Shown: positions 54,464 through 63,227 of the stretch, in pieces | Layout of the letters: each line of letters begins with the position of its first letter | Position numbering within the stretch: the stretch's first letter is position 1 | Origin: Mesorhizobium sp. PAMC28654 | GTDB lineage: Bacteria; Pseudomonadota; Alphaproteobacteria; Rhizobiales; Rhizobiaceae | Assembly (NCBI RefSeq): GCF_020616515.1 | Contig: NZ_CP085135.1 | Location: forward strand, 4,945,001 to 5,009,000 | Length of the DNA: 64,000 nucleotides | Reading direction: 5' to 3' | Position numbers and translations under genes: made by a program | The notes under the pieces: generated by a model | Database searches by the model: none | What the model was told of the DNA's origin: nothing | What the model saw: only the letters and a program-made list of their open reading frames with translations

Positions 54464-55462
54464 TCAGGCCAGGTGCTGCACGACCGTGTGGGGGGCGTAC
54501 TTTGCGAACTCTGTTTCCGGGATCTCGAGGTCAAGCAGTTCAAGGTTCCGCGTCAGATTGGTGGCTTTGGCCGTGCCCGTCAGCACGGTGGCGACCACGG
54601 GCTCGCGCAACGGGAACTGGAAAGCCGCGGCCGCAAGCGGATAGCCGCCATCGCCTGCGATCTTTTCCATCGTGTCGACGCGGTGCAGGATATCCTCGGT
54701 AGCCGGCATATAATCGAAATGCGCGCCAGCCACTGGACCAGTTGCCAGAATGCCGGAATTGAAGACGCCGCCGATGACCAGCGATGTCTGTCGTTCGCGG
54801 CACAGCGGCAGCAATTCTGATTCCGCGCTGCGGTCCAGCAGCGAGTAGCGGCTGGCCAGGAGAATGCAATCGAGCGGCGCCCTTCGCATCACGTCGAGGC
54901 AGATCTTCACCTCGTTGACGCCCAGCCCATAGGCTGAGATGGCGCCGGACGACTTGAGTTCCTCCAGCGCCTTCAGCCCGCCATCCATCAACTGGCGAAA
55001 GTGCAGCTTGGTCTTCTCGATGCCGTGCGTGTAGGCGCCGATGTCATGCACGTATAGTATATCGACCTTGTTGAGGCCGAGCCGCGCATAGCTGAAATCG
55101 ACCGAGCGCATGATGCCGTCATAGGAATAGTCGTAATCGACGGCGAAGGGCAGCGGATCGACATAGGAGTGATCGGGAACCTGGTCCTCGGGAACGGGCC
55201 GGAACAGGCGGCCGACCTTGGTGGAAAGCACATAGGAATCGCGCGGCTTGTAGCGCAGGAAATCACCGAAGCGCCGTTCGGAGAGACCGAAGCCGTAGAA
55301 GGGCGCGGTGTCGAAATAGCGTAAGCCCGCGTCCCAGGCGCCCTGCAGCGTTTCCATCGCCGCCTCGCGCGGACAGGCGCGGTAGAGACCGCCGAGCGCG
55401 GCGCCGCCGAAGCTGACTTCGGTAACCTCGAGCGCCGTCCTGCCGATGCGGCGTTTCTCCAT
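54464..55462 (-). CDS. Aldo/keto reductase (aldose dehydrogenase-like)
   Basis: A 332-aa AKR barrel. Asp and Tyr of the active site are in FDTAPFYGFGLSE, and the Lys is in VLSTKVGR; VHDIG replaces the usual HD/LH. Sequence style fits D-threo-aldose 1-dehydrogenase or L-fucose dehydrogenase relatives, which oxidise sugars to lactones. The ATG at 55462 is chosen; 62 bp separate it from the UxaA-type gene. Confidence 0.9.
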   Translation of the reverse strand: MEKRRIGRTALEVTEVSFGGAALGGLYRACPREAAMETLQGAWDAGLRYFDTAPFYGFGLSERRFGDFLRYKPRDSYVLSTKVGRLFRPVPEDQVPDHSYVDPLPFAVDYDYSYDGIMRSVDFSYARLGLNKVDILYVHDIGAYTHGIEKTKLHFRQLMDGGLKALEELKSSGAISAYGLGVNEVKICLDVMRRAPLDCILLASRYSLLDRSAESELLPLCRERQTSLVIGGVFNSGILATGPVAGAHFDYMPATEDILHRVDTMEKIAGDGGYPLAAAAFQFPLREPVVATVLTGTAKATNLTRNLELLDLEIPETEFAKYAPHTVVQHLA

Positions 55463-55524
55463 GCAAGCCTCCCGTGCCCCGGCCGCAGTCTGGCCTGTCG
55501 ATCTTTTGTCGTCGTCAATCAGAT

Positions 55525-57030
55525 TTAGAGCGTGGCTCCGAGGTGCCAAGGCACGAACTCGTTGTCGCCATAGCCGAAATCCTCGCTCTTGGTCTTGCGG
55601 CCGGAAGCCGTCTCGACGATGAGCTCGAATATCTCGCGGCCCATGCCGGCGATGGTCTTCTCGCCCGAGGCAATGACGCCGCAGTTCACGTCCATGTCCT
55701 CTTCCATGGTGTGATACATGGTCGAATTGCTGGCGACCTTGATCGACGGCGTCGGCCGGCAGCCGAAGCAGGAGCCGCGACCGGTTGTGAAGACGATGAC
55801 GTTGGCGCCGCCGGCCACCTGGCCGGTCGCCGAAACCGGATCGTAGCCGGGCGTGTCCATGAACACGAGGCCGTGGCCGGTGACCTTCTCGGCATAGCCG
55901 AACACACCGTTAAGCGGGGTCTGGCCACCCTTGGCCACCGCGCCCAGTGACTTCTCCAGGATGGTGGTCAGGCCGCCGCGCTTGTTGCCGGGCGAGGGGT
56001 TGTTGTCGATCGATGCGCCATGCTTGGCGACGTGATCCTCCCACCATTTCACGAAGCCGTCGAGCTTCTGGGCGATCTCCGGCGTTGCCGCGCGATAGGC
56101 GAGCAGATGCTCGGCGCCATAGATCTCCGTCGTCTCGGAGAGGATGCCGATGCCGCCGGCGTCGGCGAGGATGTCGACGGCCGCGCCTAGCGCCGGATTG
56201 GCGGTGATGCCGGACATGCCGTCGGAGCCGCCACATTGCAGGCCGACGATGATTTCGCTGACCGGGATCGGTTCGCGCTGCAACTGGCCGACCTCCTCGG
56301 CGATCTCAGCCAGCACGCCCATCGCCTTCTCGACCGATTTGCGCGAACCGCCGGCGTCCTGGATGTTGAAATGGCGCTTTCCGGCTGCCGCGCCCTTCTG
56401 GCCGTAGAGGGTGAGCTGGTTGACCTCGCAGCCGAGCCCGACCATCAGCACGCCGCCGAAATTCGGATGGCGAGTGTAGCCGGCGAGCGTCCGGTGCAGC
56501 ACCATCATGCCGTCACCGGTGCCGCTCATGCCGCAGCCCTGGCCGTGGACGATGGGAACGAAGCCGTCGATGCCGGGATATTTAGGCAGCAACGTGCGGT
56601 TGGCCTGGTCGGCGATGGCGTGGCAGACGGTAGCCGAGCAGTTGACGCTGGCGATGATGCCGATGAAGTTGCGGGTGCCGGCACGGCCATCGGCGCGGCG
56701 GTAACCCATGAAGGTACGGGCGCGGTCGGCCTCGGTGGCGTGCACGGCCTCGGTCGGCGGCACCACCGGCAAACGTCCGGACTCGAACACCAGATTGTGC
56801 GAATGGACGTGCTCGCCGGGCGCGATGTCCTGCGTGGCGCGCCCGATCGCCTGCGCGTATTTCACCACCGCCGCGCCGGCGGCGATCGGCTTGATCGCCA
56901 CCTTGTGGCCGGGCTCGATCAGGGCGGTGGCAACCGCGCCGCCGGGCAGCACCGTTCCGATCTCGATGCGGCCATTGGCAACAGCGACATTGTCGGCGGG
57001 AGACAGAAGAATGCTGTTCGAGGCGTTCAC
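55525..57030 (-). CDS. UxaA-family sugar-acid dehydratase
   Basis: A 501-aa altronate/galactarate dehydratase-type protein with an N-terminal SAF-like part and a large catalytic part. Conserved segments are GYRRADGRAGTRNFIGI, CSATVCHAIAD, HGQGCGMSGTGDGM, GLQCGGSDGMSGITANPALG and FTTGRGSCFGC. It removes water from a hexonate- or aldarate-like acid using iron. GTG at 57030 has AGGA 8 bases upstream; an earlier GTG at 57075 is less likely. Confidence 0.92.
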   Translation of the reverse strand: MNASNSILLSPADNVAVANGRIEIGTVLPGGAVATALIEPGHKVAIKPIAAGAAVVKYAQAIGRATQDIAPGEHVHSHNLVFESGRLPVVPPTEAVHATEADRARTFMGYRRADGRAGTRNFIGIIASVNCSATVCHAIADQANRTLLPKYPGIDGFVPIVHGQGCGMSGTGDGMMVLHRTLAGYTRHPNFGGVLMVGLGCEVNQLTLYGQKGAAAGKRHFNIQDAGGSRKSVEKAMGVLAEIAEEVGQLQREPIPVSEIIVGLQCGGSDGMSGITANPALGAAVDILADAGGIGILSETTEIYGAEHLLAYRAATPEIAQKLDGFVKWWEDHVAKHGASIDNNPSPGNKRGGLTTILEKSLGAVAKGGQTPLNGVFGYAEKVTGHGLVFMDTPGYDPVSATGQVAGGANVIVFTTGRGSCFGCRPTPSIKVASNSTMYHTMEEDMDVNCGVIASGEKTIAGMGREIFELIVETASGRKTKSEDFGYGDNEFVPWHLGATL

Positions 57031-57098
57031 GGGCGGTTTCCTGGGTAATCCTGGGATGCGCGGTCGGATTGACACGCGCCTGTTAAGAAGTAATGTCT

Positions 57099-57118
57099 TT
57101 TATCGTGAAAAAACATTT
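57099..57118 (-). promoter_or_regulatory. Shared 20-bp element upstream of the UxaA-type gene
   Basis: TTTATCGTGAAAAAACATTT, 69 bp before the GTG start, nearly the same distance as its match before the binding protein (72 bp). It also lies upstream of the divergent gntR at 57300. Confidence 0.65.
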
Positions 57119-57299
57119 TTGCGTCAATTGTTTTTTCAAGGGAGCGCCGTGCGCCCATACGGATGCGCGGAGGATCAGGCACTGGGCCTGCGCGTGAGCC
57201 GAAAAGCGATTTTGCTTTTGTGGGTCATGCGCTAGGAGCATCCGCAATATCGCGCTTCAAACCGGCCGCCGCAAGCGCCGGGGGCGCAACGGGGCAGGG

Positions 57300-58202
57300 A
57301 TGTCGAAGAGCAACAACGTTTACAAGGACGCCTACAATCGCTGCCTGCGGTTGCTGGACGAAACCCGCAGCCTGCCTTCCGAGCCGGAACTGGGCACGCT
57401 GCTTGGCGTTAGCCGCACCACCGTGCGCACCATTCTCGCGCGCATGGAAGAGACGGGCCTGATCGCCTGGAACAAGCGCGCCAAGACGGTGCTGCGCGCA
57501 CCGCGCCCGGACGACTTCTTTCCCGAGGAAGAAACCGATTCGCTGGCCGAGATCATCGAGCGCAGCTTCATGCGTCGCCTGCTGGCCAGTGGCGCCGAGG
57601 CCGGCATGCAGATCAACGAACTCGAACTGGCCCGCGAAATCGGCGTCGGCACCACCAGCGTGCGCGAATTCCTGATCCGCTTTTCCCGTTTCGGCCTTAT
57701 CGAGAAGCGGCGCAACAGCCATTGGGTGCTGAAGGGTTTTACGCGAGCCTTCGCGCTGGAGCTGACCGAGATTCGCGAGATGTTCGAACTGCGCTCGGCA
57801 GCCGCCTTCGCCGGCTTGCCAGAAGACAGCCCGGTATGGGCCGATCTCGACAGGCTGGAGGACGAGCATCGCCTGCTGGCGCGCGAGATCACCACCCGCT
57901 TCAACGAGTTCTCGGAACTGGACGAGCGCTTTCACCGGTTGATCCACCGCGCGTCGCACAACCGCTTCATCGTCGACTTCTACGACGTCATCGCCATGAT
58001 CTTCCACTACCACTACCAGTGGAACAAGGCGCAGGAGCGCGAGCGCAACGAGGTGGCCGTTAGCGAGCATCTGGCCTATATCGCGGCGCTCAAGTCACGC
58101 GATCTCGGCAAGGTCGACGCCGCCTGCCGCAAGCATCTGAAGTCGGCGCGCCAGACGCTCCTGACGTCGATTCCAGAGGCCGGCAGCCGGCCAAGGCCCT
58201 GA
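57300..58202 (+). CDS. GntR regulator with two winged helices and an FCD domain
   Basis: A 300-aa protein. A GntR-like winged helix is at about 24-66 (LPSEPELGTLLGVSRTTVRTILARMEETGLI), and a second at about 98-147 (INELELAREIGVGTTSVREFLIRFSRFGLIEKRR), followed by an FCD domain from about 150 (LTEIREMFELRSAAAF, DERFHRLIHRASHNRF). One winged helix is usual. It is divergent from the UxaA-type gene and probably controls it and the transporter. Confidence 0.88.
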   Translation: MSKSNNVYKDAYNRCLRLLDETRSLPSEPELGTLLGVSRTTVRTILARMEETGLIAWNKRAKTVLRAPRPDDFFPEEETDSLAEIIERSFMRRLLASGAEAGMQINELELAREIGVGTTSVREFLIRFSRFGLIEKRRNSHWVLKGFTRAFALELTEIREMFELRSAAAFAGLPEDSPVWADLDRLEDEHRLLAREITTRFNEFSELDERFHRLIHRASHNRFIVDFYDVIAMIFHYHYQWNKAQERERNEVAVSEHLAYIAALKSRDLGKVDAACRKHLKSARQTLLTSIPEAGSRPRP

Positions 58203-58228
58203 AGCGCGTGTGACGCTTCAGGTTTTGT
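58198..58228 (+). terminator. Terminator of the double-helix gntR
   Basis: CCTGAAGCG-N7-CGCTTCAGG followed by TTTTGTT, overlapping the stop codon. It matches the hairpin at 19628. Confidence 0.78.
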
Positions 58229-58233
58229 TCCAA

Positions 58234-58278
58234 GCATGTCGTTATCCCAAAACCGCTGCGCACTTTTGGGCGACATGC
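58234..58278. repeat. 45-bp hairpin repeat, second copy
   Basis: GCATGTCG...CGACATGC arms enclose CCCAAAACCGCTGCGCACTTTTGGG. Versus 19660-19704, the arm bases differ in the outer stem while the core CCGCTGCGCACTTTTGGG is identical. Confidence 0.87.
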
Positions 58279-58403
58279 TGTAATCGCGCCGCGTTGCCGC
58301 AGCGATGATTTGGCGATTTTCCGATTGTCGCGCCCGTGATAGATATTTTCCGTGGTTGCTTGAAGAGGCGGTTGGGTTGAACATCCGGGGGAGACGGCGG
58401 AGC

Positions 58404-58760
58404 ATGCCGGTCGCGCTTGTCGCGGCCTATCTGCTGCTGCTCCAGTCGGTGCTCGGCGCGTTTGCCTTCGGCACCGGGCCGAGTGCCTCGCAACTCGACG
58501 CCTTCGGCAACGTCATCTGTACCCATGAGGGGGCAGCCGAGCTCCCCGTCGGCGATCAGCACCCCGCGCATATGCCGGCATGCTGCATGCTTGGCTGCAG
58601 CATGGTTTCTCAGGCCCATGCGCCGCCGCCTGAGAGCGGCATGGCGCTGGCCAGCCTTTCTTTCGAGACGGTCGCCTTCGTATTCCCGGCGATTGTGCAT
58701 CTCGACTTCGCGCGCGAGCGCTCGCCGTCGAACCCGCGCGCTCCGCCGGTTCCGGCCTGA
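58404..58760 (+). CDS. DUF2946-type membrane/periplasmic protein of the copper cluster
   Basis: A 118-aa protein. MPVALVAAYLLLLQSVLGAFAFG is a signal or membrane segment; then CTHEG, a His pair in DQHPAHMPACCMLGCSM and further His/Met residues could bind copper. The family accompanies copper genes. GGAG lies 9 bases before the ATG at 58404; a TTG at 58377 is an alternative start. Confidence 0.78.
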   Translation: MPVALVAAYLLLLQSVLGAFAFGTGPSASQLDAFGNVICTHEGAAELPVGDQHPAHMPACCMLGCSMVSQAHAPPPESGMALASLSFETVAFVFPAIVHLDFARERSPSNPRAPPVPA

Positions 58761-58860
58761 GCCCATTCGTCCCGTGGAACCTTTCGCGGGACCCCGCATC
58801 CAACAATCGAAACCATTCGCGACCGATCATCGGCGCGATCCCGTATTCATGGAGCTACCC

Positions 58861-59412
58861 ATGTCCCATTCTTTCAAGGCCGCCGCGCATGCGCTCGTCT
58901 TCGGCCGCCACGGCGCCTTTCCGCGCAGTTTCGAAGAGCGTCTCGGCATCACCATTTTCGTTCTCGCCCTCCTGTTCGTCAGCGCCCAGGGCGTGCTGGC
59001 GCACGGGTTCAAGGTCGGTGATCTCGAGATCGAGCATCCGTGGTCGCGCGCCACGCCGGCCGGCGCCAAGGTGGCCGGCGGCTATTTCACCATCATCAAC
59101 AACGGCATCGCGCCGGACCGGCTTCTGTCGATTTCCTCCGATGTCTCGGACAAGGCGGAACTGCATGAGATGTCGGTGAAGGACGGCGTCATGACCATGC
59201 GACCGGTTACCGATAGCCTGGAAATTCCGGCCGGCGGCAAGGTCGCGCTGGCGCCCGGCGGCTACCACCTGATGTTCATCGGCCTGAAGCGGCAACCGAA
59301 GCAGGGCGAAAAGTTTTCGGCCACACTGACTTTCGAGAAGGCCGGCGCTGTCACGGTCGAGTTCGCCGTGGAAGGCATGGGCGAGACGGGGAGCATGGAT
59401 CACGCCGACTGA
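58861..59412 (+). CDS. Periplasmic copper chaperone PCu(A)C
   Basis: A 183-aa protein with an N-terminal membrane anchor or signal (FVLALLFVSAQGVLA) and a PCu(A)C domain. HEMSVKDGVMTM and GGYHLMF supply the His/Met ligands of the H-x-M...H-x-M copper site. It delivers Cu(I) to cytochrome oxidase in relatives. The ATG at 58861 has GGAG 8 bases upstream. Confidence 0.9.
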   Translation: MSHSFKAAAHALVFGRHGAFPRSFEERLGITIFVLALLFVSAQGVLAHGFKVGDLEIEHPWSRATPAGAKVAGGYFTIINNGIAPDRLLSISSDVSDKAELHEMSVKDGVMTMRPVTDSLEIPAGGKVALAPGGYHLMFIGLKRQPKQGEKFSATLTFEKAGAVTVEFAVEGMGETGSMDHAD

Positions 59413-59461
59413 GCGGCACCGATCCTGTCACATCCGCAAATTCGAAATCTGAGGGACCATC

Positions 59462-59980
59462 ATGAACAAATATTTTCTGGCAGCCGGTGCGCTGCTCGCG
59501 CTCGGCACCAACGCTGCTTTCGCCCACATCACGCTTGAAACCCAGGAAGCGGCGGTTGGATCGACCTACAAGGCAATCTTACGCGTACCGCATGGCTGCG
59601 ACGGCAAGGCGACGACCGCCGTGCGCGTGCAGATCCCGGAAGGGGTGATCGCGGTGAAGCCGATGCCGAAGCCCGGCTGGACGCTGCAGACCAAGAAGGG
59701 CAAATACGACAAGTCCTATCAGCTCTACGGTCAGGCGGTGACCGACGGCGTCAAGGAGATCGACTGGAGCGGCGGCAATCTGCCCGACGAATTCTACGAC
59801 GAGTTCGTCTTCCGTGGCACACTGACGGCGGACCTGCCGGTCGGCCAGAAGCTCTACTTCCCGGTAGTGCAGGAGTGTGAGGGGGCCACAGATCGCTGGA
59901 TCGAGATACCGGCGGCCGGACAGGATGAGGACGCGCTGGAGACCCCGGCGCCCGGCATCAAGCTCCTGCCCAGGAAATGA
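59462..59980 (+). CDS. YcnI-like copper-binding protein (DUF1775)
   Basis: A 172-aa protein. The signal peptide ends AFA, so the mature protein begins HITLETQEAAVGS with an N-terminal His, the ligand of the monohistidine brace in YcnI. RVPHGCDGKATTAVRVQIPEGV and KPGWTL are typical. It lies 49 bp after the PCu(A)C gene. Confidence 0.9.
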   Translation: MNKYFLAAGALLALGTNAAFAHITLETQEAAVGSTYKAILRVPHGCDGKATTAVRVQIPEGVIAVKPMPKPGWTLQTKKGKYDKSYQLYGQAVTDGVKEIDWSGGNLPDEFYDEFVFRGTLTADLPVGQKLYFPVVQECEGATDRWIEIPAAGQDEDALETPAPGIKLLPRK

Positions 59981-60034
59981 TTTTGGACGGCGCGCTTCAG
60001 TCAACGGAGCGCGCCGCTCATCTGCGGTGATGAC

Positions 60035-61672
60035 ATGAGCGCGACATTCCTCCTGCAAAAGATCCATACGACCGGCTGTAGTGCCGGCCGTGCGTCTTTT
60101 GGCGTGCTGTTCGCGTTTCTATTGCTTGTGGCGGTAATGCTGCCGGACCGAGCCTTCGCCCATGCCGCGCTGATCACGACCGAGCCGGCTGACGGCGCTG
60201 TCCTGGAACAGAGCCCGGCGCAATTCTCGCTGACCTTCAGCGAACCGGTGTCGCCGCTGGTGCTGACCCTGGTCAAGCCCGACGGCACGCCGGTTGCCCT
60301 GACCAGTTTCCGTCTCACCGACCAGACCGTCGCAATCGACAACCCGCAAACGCTCGGGGCGGGCACGCACGTCCTGAGCTGGCGGGTGATTTCCGCCGAT
60401 GGCCATCCGGTCGGCGGCTCGTTCTTGTTTTCCGTCGGCGCGGCCACCGAGCCGCCCGCCGTGTCCGAGGCCGTCGACTGGAGGCTGCGATCGGCGATCT
60501 GGATCGGCAAGGTCTTTCTCTACATCGGGCTTTTCCTGGGCGTCGGCGGCGCCTTCGCGCTTGCCTGGCTGGCTGGCGGTGGACGCTCGGGCCAGCGTTT
60601 CGCCATCGCCGCCATCCTGTGCGGGCTGGTCGCGGCACCCCTGTCGCTCGGGTTTCAGGGGCTCGACGCGCTAGGCGCGCCATTCGCCCGGCTGGCGCAA
60701 CCGCTGATCTGGCGGACCGCGCTCGGAACCAGTTTCGGCTGGACGGCGCTGGTCTCGCTGATGGCACTGGGGCTCGGCCTGTTGTCGTTGGTGGGGCCGC
60801 GCGCCGCAGCCAAGCTGGTTGCCCTGGCTGGGCTGATTGGGGTCGGCGTCGCCCTCGCCGCCAGCGGGCACGCAAGTGCCGCCGAGCCGCAATGGCTGAC
60901 GCGGCCGATGGTGTTCCTGCATGGCGCAGGCATCGCCTTCTGGGCCGGGGCGCTGGTGCCGCTTGGCCTGGCACTGATGCGAAAGCGGGCAGAGGCGAGA
61001 GTTTTCCTGCACCGGTTTTCGCGGACGATCCTGCCTGTCGTGGCCGTGCTGGCGGTTGCCGGTATCGTGCTGGCCGTCATCCAGGTGCAGACACTCTCGG
61101 CGCTGGTCGACACCGCCTATGGCAGGCTGCTGCTGATCAAGCTGGCGCTGCTGCTCTGCCTTTTCGCGCTCGCTGCTTTCAACCGCTGGAGGCTTACCGG
61201 CCCGACTGAAGCGGGAGACGCAAAAGCGCAAAAAAACCTTGCTCGCTCGACGGGCATCGAGATGCTGATCGTGCTGGCCATCTTCGGCGTTGCGGCCGGT
61301 TGGCGCTTCACGCCGCCGCCGCGCGCGCTGGCGATCGCGGCGGCACAGCCGGCATCGGTGCATATCCATACGCTGAAGGCGATGGCCGATCTCAGCATCA
61401 CGCCCGGCCACGCAGGCACAGTTGCCGCCTCGATCGTCATCATGACCGGCGATTTCGGACCGCTCGACGCCAAGGAAGTTACGCTGGTGCTGTCGAAACC
61501 CGATTCCGGTATCGAGCCGTTGAAGCGCCCGGCGACAAAACCGGGAGATGGCAGCTGGCGCGTCGATAATCTGGTGATCCCGGTGCCGGGCCGATGGACG
61601 GCGCGGGTCGACATTCTGGTCTCGGACTTCGATATCGTGAAGATCGAAGCGCCCATCGACATCAGACCGTGA
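60035..61672 (+). CDS. CopC-CopD fusion, copper uptake/resistance membrane protein
   Basis: A 545-aa protein. A signal peptide ends AFA near residue 42, then a CopC domain (HAALITTEPADGAVL...WRVISADGHPVGG) with the N-terminal His and the D-G-H site, then about eight membrane segments of a CopD domain from about 150 to 425, and a C-terminal domain of about 120 residues. The fused form is common in rhizobia. Confidence 0.9.
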   Translation: MSATFLLQKIHTTGCSAGRASFGVLFAFLLLVAVMLPDRAFAHAALITTEPADGAVLEQSPAQFSLTFSEPVSPLVLTLVKPDGTPVALTSFRLTDQTVAIDNPQTLGAGTHVLSWRVISADGHPVGGSFLFSVGAATEPPAVSEAVDWRLRSAIWIGKVFLYIGLFLGVGGAFALAWLAGGGRSGQRFAIAAILCGLVAAPLSLGFQGLDALGAPFARLAQPLIWRTALGTSFGWTALVSLMALGLGLLSLVGPRAAAKLVALAGLIGVGVALAASGHASAAEPQWLTRPMVFLHGAGIAFWAGALVPLGLALMRKRAEARVFLHRFSRTILPVVAVLAVAGIVLAVIQVQTLSALVDTAYGRLLLIKLALLLCLFALAAFNRWRLTGPTEAGDAKAQKNLARSTGIEMLIVLAIFGVAAGWRFTPPPRALAIAAAQPASVHIHTLKAMADLSITPGHAGTVAASIVIMTGDFGPLDAKEVTLVLSKPDSGIEPLKRPATKPGDGSWRVDNLVIPVPGRWTARVDILVSDFDIVKIEAPIDIRP

Positions 61673-61799
61673 TGCTCTATATCGCCCGCTTACGGCGCGG
61701 CGGTTGACGCAGGCACGAAGGCCCGTCAATCATCACGGGGAAATGGCATCGCCCAGTCGCGGGCTTCAACGAAAAAGATCCGAAAGCAGGGAAGAAACG

Positions 61800-63227
61800 A
61801 TGGAAAAAGCCGAAATCGGCCTGATCGGCCTTGGCACGATGGGTTCCAACCTGGCGCTCAACATTGCCGAGCACGGGCATCGCATTGCCGTCTTCAACCG
61901 CACTAAGTCACGCACCGACGCTTTCGTCGAGAATGCCGGCGCGCTCAAGGATATGGTGGTTCCCTGCTACAGCCTTGAGGAACTCGCCGCCGCGATCAAG
62001 CCGCCGCGACCGGTCATCATCATGGTACTGGCCGGCGCACCGGTCGACGAACAGATCGCGGCACTGCGCGGCGTTCTGTCAGCCGAAGACATCGTCATCG
62101 ATGCCGGCAACGCCAATTTCCGCGACACGATGCGGCGCTTCTCCGATCTTTCAGGCTCGGGCCTCACCTTCATCGGCATGGGCGTGTCCGGCGGCGAGGA
62201 AGGTGCACGCCATGGCCCGTCGATCATGGTCGGCGGCACGGAAGACTCCTGGAAGCGCGTCGAGAAGGTGCTGACCGCGATCTCCGCCAAGTTCAAGGAC
62301 GAGCCCTGCGCCGCGTGGCTTGGCACCGACGGCGCCGGCCATTTCGTCAAGACCATTCACAATGGCATCGAATATGCCGACATGCAGATGATCGCCGAGA
62401 TATACGGTATCCTGCGCGATGGGCTCGGCATGGGGCCGAAGGACATCGGCACGGTGTTTTCCAATTGGAACAAGGGCCGGCTCAATTCCTACCTGATCGA
62501 GATCACCGCCAAGGTGCTCGCCGCCGACGATCCGAAAACCGGCAAGCCGGTGGTCGACATCATCCTCGACCGCGCCGGCCAGAAGGGCACCGGCAAATGG
62601 TCGGTGATCGAGGCGCAGCAACTCGGCATTCCGGCGACTGCGATCGAGGCGGCGGTGGCGGCGCGTGTGCTGTCATCGATCAAGGACGAACGGCAGGCGG
62701 CGGAAAAAGCCTATGGTAATATCGGCGTGACGAAGATTTCCGGTGACAAGGATGCCCTGCTCAAGGACCTTGAGCTGGCGCTGTTCGCCGGCAAGATCGC
62801 CGCCTATGCGCAAGGGTTCGCGGTGATGAGCGGCGCCTCTAAAGAGTTCCACTGGAACCTGCCGATGCCGACCATTGCCAAGATATGGCGCGCCGGCTGC
62901 ATCATCCGCTCGCAGATGCTCGACACGATGGCTGAGGCCATCGGCAAGGGCGGCGCTTCCACCAATCTGCTGATGGCGCCGGCCTTCATCACCATGATGC
63001 GGGAGGCGCATCCATCGCTGCGGCGCGTGGTGGCCAAGGCTTCGGAGGCAGGTGCGCCGGTGCCTGCGCTATCTTCCGCACTTGCCTATTTTGACAGCTA
63101 TCGCCAAGGGCGCGGCACCTCGAACCTCATCCAGGCGCAGCGCGACTTCTTCGGCGCACACGGCTTCGAGCGCATTGGCGAACAGGGCGCGTTCCATGGC
63201 CCGTGGGGGAGCGGCGCGGCGAGTTAA
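61800..63227 (+). CDS. gnd: 6-phosphogluconate dehydrogenase, decarboxylating
   Basis: A 475-aa enzyme of the pentose phosphate pathway. It has the Rossmann motif GLIGLGTMGSNLALN, the signature IDAGNANFRDTMRR, GMGVSGGEEGARHGPSIMVGG, and catalytic Lys/His in GHFVKTIHNGIEYADMQ. The ATG at 61800 follows GGGAAGAA; upstream in-frame codons are not conserved-looking. Its TAA overlaps the stop of the convergent LacI gene in TTAA. Confidence 0.95.
   Translation: MEKAEIGLIGLGTMGSNLALNIAEHGHRIAVFNRTKSRTDAFVENAGALKDMVVPCYSLEELAAAIKPPRPVIIMVLAGAPVDEQIAALRGVLSAEDIVIDAGNANFRDTMRRFSDLSGSGLTFIGMGVSGGEEGARHGPSIMVGGTEDSWKRVEKVLTAISAKFKDEPCAAWLGTDGAGHFVKTIHNGIEYADMQMIAEIYGILRDGLGMGPKDIGTVFSNWNKGRLNSYLIEITAKVLAADDPKTGKPVVDIILDRAGQKGTGKWSVIEAQQLGIPATAIEAAVAARVLSSIKDERQAAEKAYGNIGVTKISGDKDALLKDLELALFAGKIAAYAQGFAVMSGASKEFHWNLPMPTIAKIWRAGCIIRSQMLDTMAEAIGKGGASTNLLMAPAFITMMREAHPSLRRVVAKASEAGAPVPALSSALAYFDSYRQGRGTSNLIQAQRDFFGAHGFERIGEQGAFHGPWGSGAAS

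Noticed and set aside
58404..61672. Copper cluster as something new
   Set aside because: DUF2946, PCu(A)C, YcnI and CopCD together are a familiar combination in rhizobia.
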